DNA from: Deltaproteobacteria bacterium
Lineage (GTDB): Bacteria > Desulfobacterota > UBA8473
DNA length: 5,321 bases
Direction of reading: 5' to 3'
Assembly: GCA_030623035.1 (NCBI GenBank)
Contig: JAUXFK010000201.1
Coordinates: 1-5,321 of the forward strand
Shown here: positions 4,241-5,321 of the stretch, one piece after another
Layout: every line of letters starts with the position of its first letter
How positions within the stretch are numbered: position 1 is the stretch's first letter
Position numbers and translations under genes: made by a program
The notes under the pieces: model-generated
Database searches by the model: none
The model's input: the letters and a program-made list of their open reading frames with translations, nothing else
What the model was told of the DNA's origin: nothing

Positions 4241-4951
4241 TCATACAAGGACGCAGACTTTACCATAAACCTCCATCTTGTCATCCTTGATTATAACCAC
4301 CCCCTTCAACCCATCTATTCGTTTAGAAAACTCTATCCCTCTTTTGACGTCAGACACTTCTTTGACCTGGTTACCTATGGCCGTGGCCGCGGCATCGGCA
4401 AGGGTAGCCGAATCAGCAAGGGCAACGACCGCATCTGCACTCCCAAAACTGAATGAGTGCCCTAATATACCAGATGAAGTGCAAATTCCCATAGGTGTCT
4501 CTTCCGGTCTTATCTCAAGGGAAACTTTCCTATTTAAGGAAGACTGCCCATAGTAGATCCCAATCGTCTTTTCCCTGTCAAGCTTCAAGAAGATATCACC
4601 GCCATTTTCAACAACAACCTCTTGGGAGAATGCAAGCAAATCTTTACCCACGTATTCGGCTATTGCACCGGCTATTGATGCCATAGGACCAACAGAGACT
4701 TTTTTTGCTGCCGAAGACATAGCCTTTACGATAGAAGGCGCATCGTCCTGAATACAAACCGGTTCAAGAGCAGTACGAAATAATGGGTATCGCCTAATGT
4801 ATCTCTCCAATTGGCCGCGATATTTTAAGACTGCTTCCAATGCTTTTTCTCTCAAATCATTGCTAGCCCATATGCAAAGATCAGTCTCTTTGACCACTGC
4901 ATTGAAAGAGGCCATATCACTGTCTTTAAACAAGGAGAATCCCCATTTCAC
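4241..4951 (-). CDS. UPF0280 (COG2122) ApbE-like protein
   Basis: A 236-aa protein, full length for the family. Hallmarks in order: VVKETDLCIWAS (19-30), the YI..YPLF segment (51-58), VGPMASIAGAIAEYVG (87-102), VVVENGGDIFL (112-122), GICTSSGILGHSFSFGSADAVV (start 155), LADAAATAIGN (184-194) and a C-terminal beta hairpin with VIIKDDKMEVYG. The family shares the fold of ApbE flavin transferases but lacks proven flavinylation activity. As I recall, the Methanosarcina acetivorans member (MA1715) is linked to efficient sulfide assimilation, working alongside the DUF39/NIL-ferredoxin homocysteine route also present in sulfate reducers. The start is GTG at 4951, overlapping the previous stop as GTGA, with AGGA 3 nt upstream; ATG at codon 13 is the only other candidate but lacks a ribosome site. 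No DUF39 gene lies in the window. Confidence 0.93.
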   Translation of the reverse strand: MKWGFSLFKDSDMASFNAVVKETDLCIWASNDLREKALEAVLKYRGQLERYIRRYPLFRTALEPVCIQDDAPSIVKAMSSAAKKVSVGPMASIAGAIAEYVGKDLLAFSQEVVVENGGDIFLKLDREKTIGIYYGQSSLNRKVSLEIRPEETPMGICTSSGILGHSFSFGSADAVVALADSATLADAAATAIGNQVKEVSDVKRGIEFSKRIDGLKGVVIIKDDKMEVYGKVCVLV

Positions 4952-5289
4952 TTATCCTGAGCCGCTCTTATGTTTGCATAGACATGAGCGATGAATCTGT
5001 TTACCCACTCAGCATTGAGATAGTTATTTAGGTATCTCATTTCCTTTACTTGCTTCATCAGTAAGTGTCTATTGATATCCCCTGCTCTAATGGAATCATC
5101 CATGCGTAGGCATAGGGCTTTGAGCTCTGTTTCGTCTTCTTCCAGTTCTTCTCCCCAAGGAAAGAAGTTGTCATTACAACATTTAATGCATTGCCTTGGT
5201 TTCAAACCGCTCGCAGTTGTGTATATGGAGTCCAAATTCCGTTTAAAATCCGTCCTCGGCCCCTCATGGTTGCAAAATTGACATATCAT
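4948..5289 (-). CDS. Small zinc-ribbon-like protein, unknown function
   Basis: A 113-aa protein with two cysteine knuckles, C3/C6 (ICQFCNHEG) and C34/C37/C38 (PRQCIKCC), probably binding one zinc ion. An acidic stretch (EELEEDETE, 47-55) follows, then about 55 predominantly helical residues rich in Leu, Met, Asn and Arg. No signal peptide or membrane segment. I do not recognise the family. Its stop (TGA, 4950-4948) overlaps the GTG start of the UPF0280 gene, so the two are almost certainly translationally coupled and probably functionally linked; a protein- or RNA-binding adaptor is conceivable but unproven. ATG 5289 has AGGAGA (5299-5304) 9 nt upstream. The promoter lies outside or at the very edge of the window. 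Confidence 0.85.
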   Translation of the reverse strand: MICQFCNHEGPRTDFKRNLDSIYTTASGLKPRQCIKCCNDNFFPWGEELEEDETELKALCLRMDDSIRAGDINRHLLMKQVKEMRYLNNYLNAEWVNRFIAHVYANIRAAQDK

Positions 5290-5298
5290 CCCTCTATC

Positions 5299-5304
5299 TC
5301 TCCT
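5299..5304 (-). promoter_or_regulatory. Ribosome binding site of the 113-aa zinc-ribbon gene
   Basis: AGGAGA on the minus strand, 9 nt before ATG 5289, supports this start. A second GAGGG directly abuts the ATG and is too close to function. Confidence 0.6.
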
Positions 5305-5321
5305 GATAAAAGAATTTGAAC

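Overview
The window looks like chromosome from an anaerobic bacterium, most plausibly a sulfate-reducing or syntrophic Desulfobacterota (Deltaproteobacteria). The evidence is indirect: a UPF0280 (COG2122) protein, a family typical of sulfate reducers and methanogens; a HesA/MoeB-type activating enzyme of a kind I associate with anaerobes; and a VapBC module with MITE-like and palindromic repeats. No rRNA, tRNA or marker gene allows a firm assignment. Every convincing gene lies on the minus strand, so transcription runs from high to low coordinates.

Right end (5321 to 4241): a two-gene operon encodes a 113-aa zinc-ribbon-like protein of unknown function, then a UPF0280/ApbE-like protein. Stop and start overlap as GTGA. 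Next comes a 615-bp gene-free stretch (4240 to 3626). It holds a well-formed 141-bp MITE-like element (3901-4041) flanked by TAGTTA direct repeats, a weaker relic that may be the 3' end of an IS200/IS605-type tnpB element, and a consensus-perfect sigma70 promoter facing a vapBC toxin-antitoxin operon (3625 to 3001).

Centre (2721 to 1097): three co-directional genes encode a 177-aa protein with a CxxCxxC motif and distant resemblance to DUF1917/Bles03, a MoaD/ThiS-type sulfur carrier ending in Gly-Gly, and a HesA/MoeB/ThiF-type enzyme that would adenylate that carrier. This is a compact sulfur-activation cassette. No MoaE, ThiG or target enzyme is in the window, so the sulfur acceptor is unknown; molybdopterin/tungstopterin synthesis and other thiocarboxylate-dependent pathways remain possible. 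With UPF0280, a family linked to sulfide assimilation in methanogens, the window has a loose sulfur-handling theme, but the two operons are separated by mobile DNA and vapBC and need not be functionally linked.

Left end (1096 to 1): a 277-bp spacer carries a near-perfect 17-bp-stem hairpin and a possible operator. A zinc-ribbon plus winged-helix protein follows (794 to 426), whose Shine-Dalgarno lies in a pure AGG x5 trinucleotide repeat. A REP-like palindrome (375-413) separates it from the N-terminal 105 codons of a Pif1-like SF1 helicase that runs off the window at base 1.
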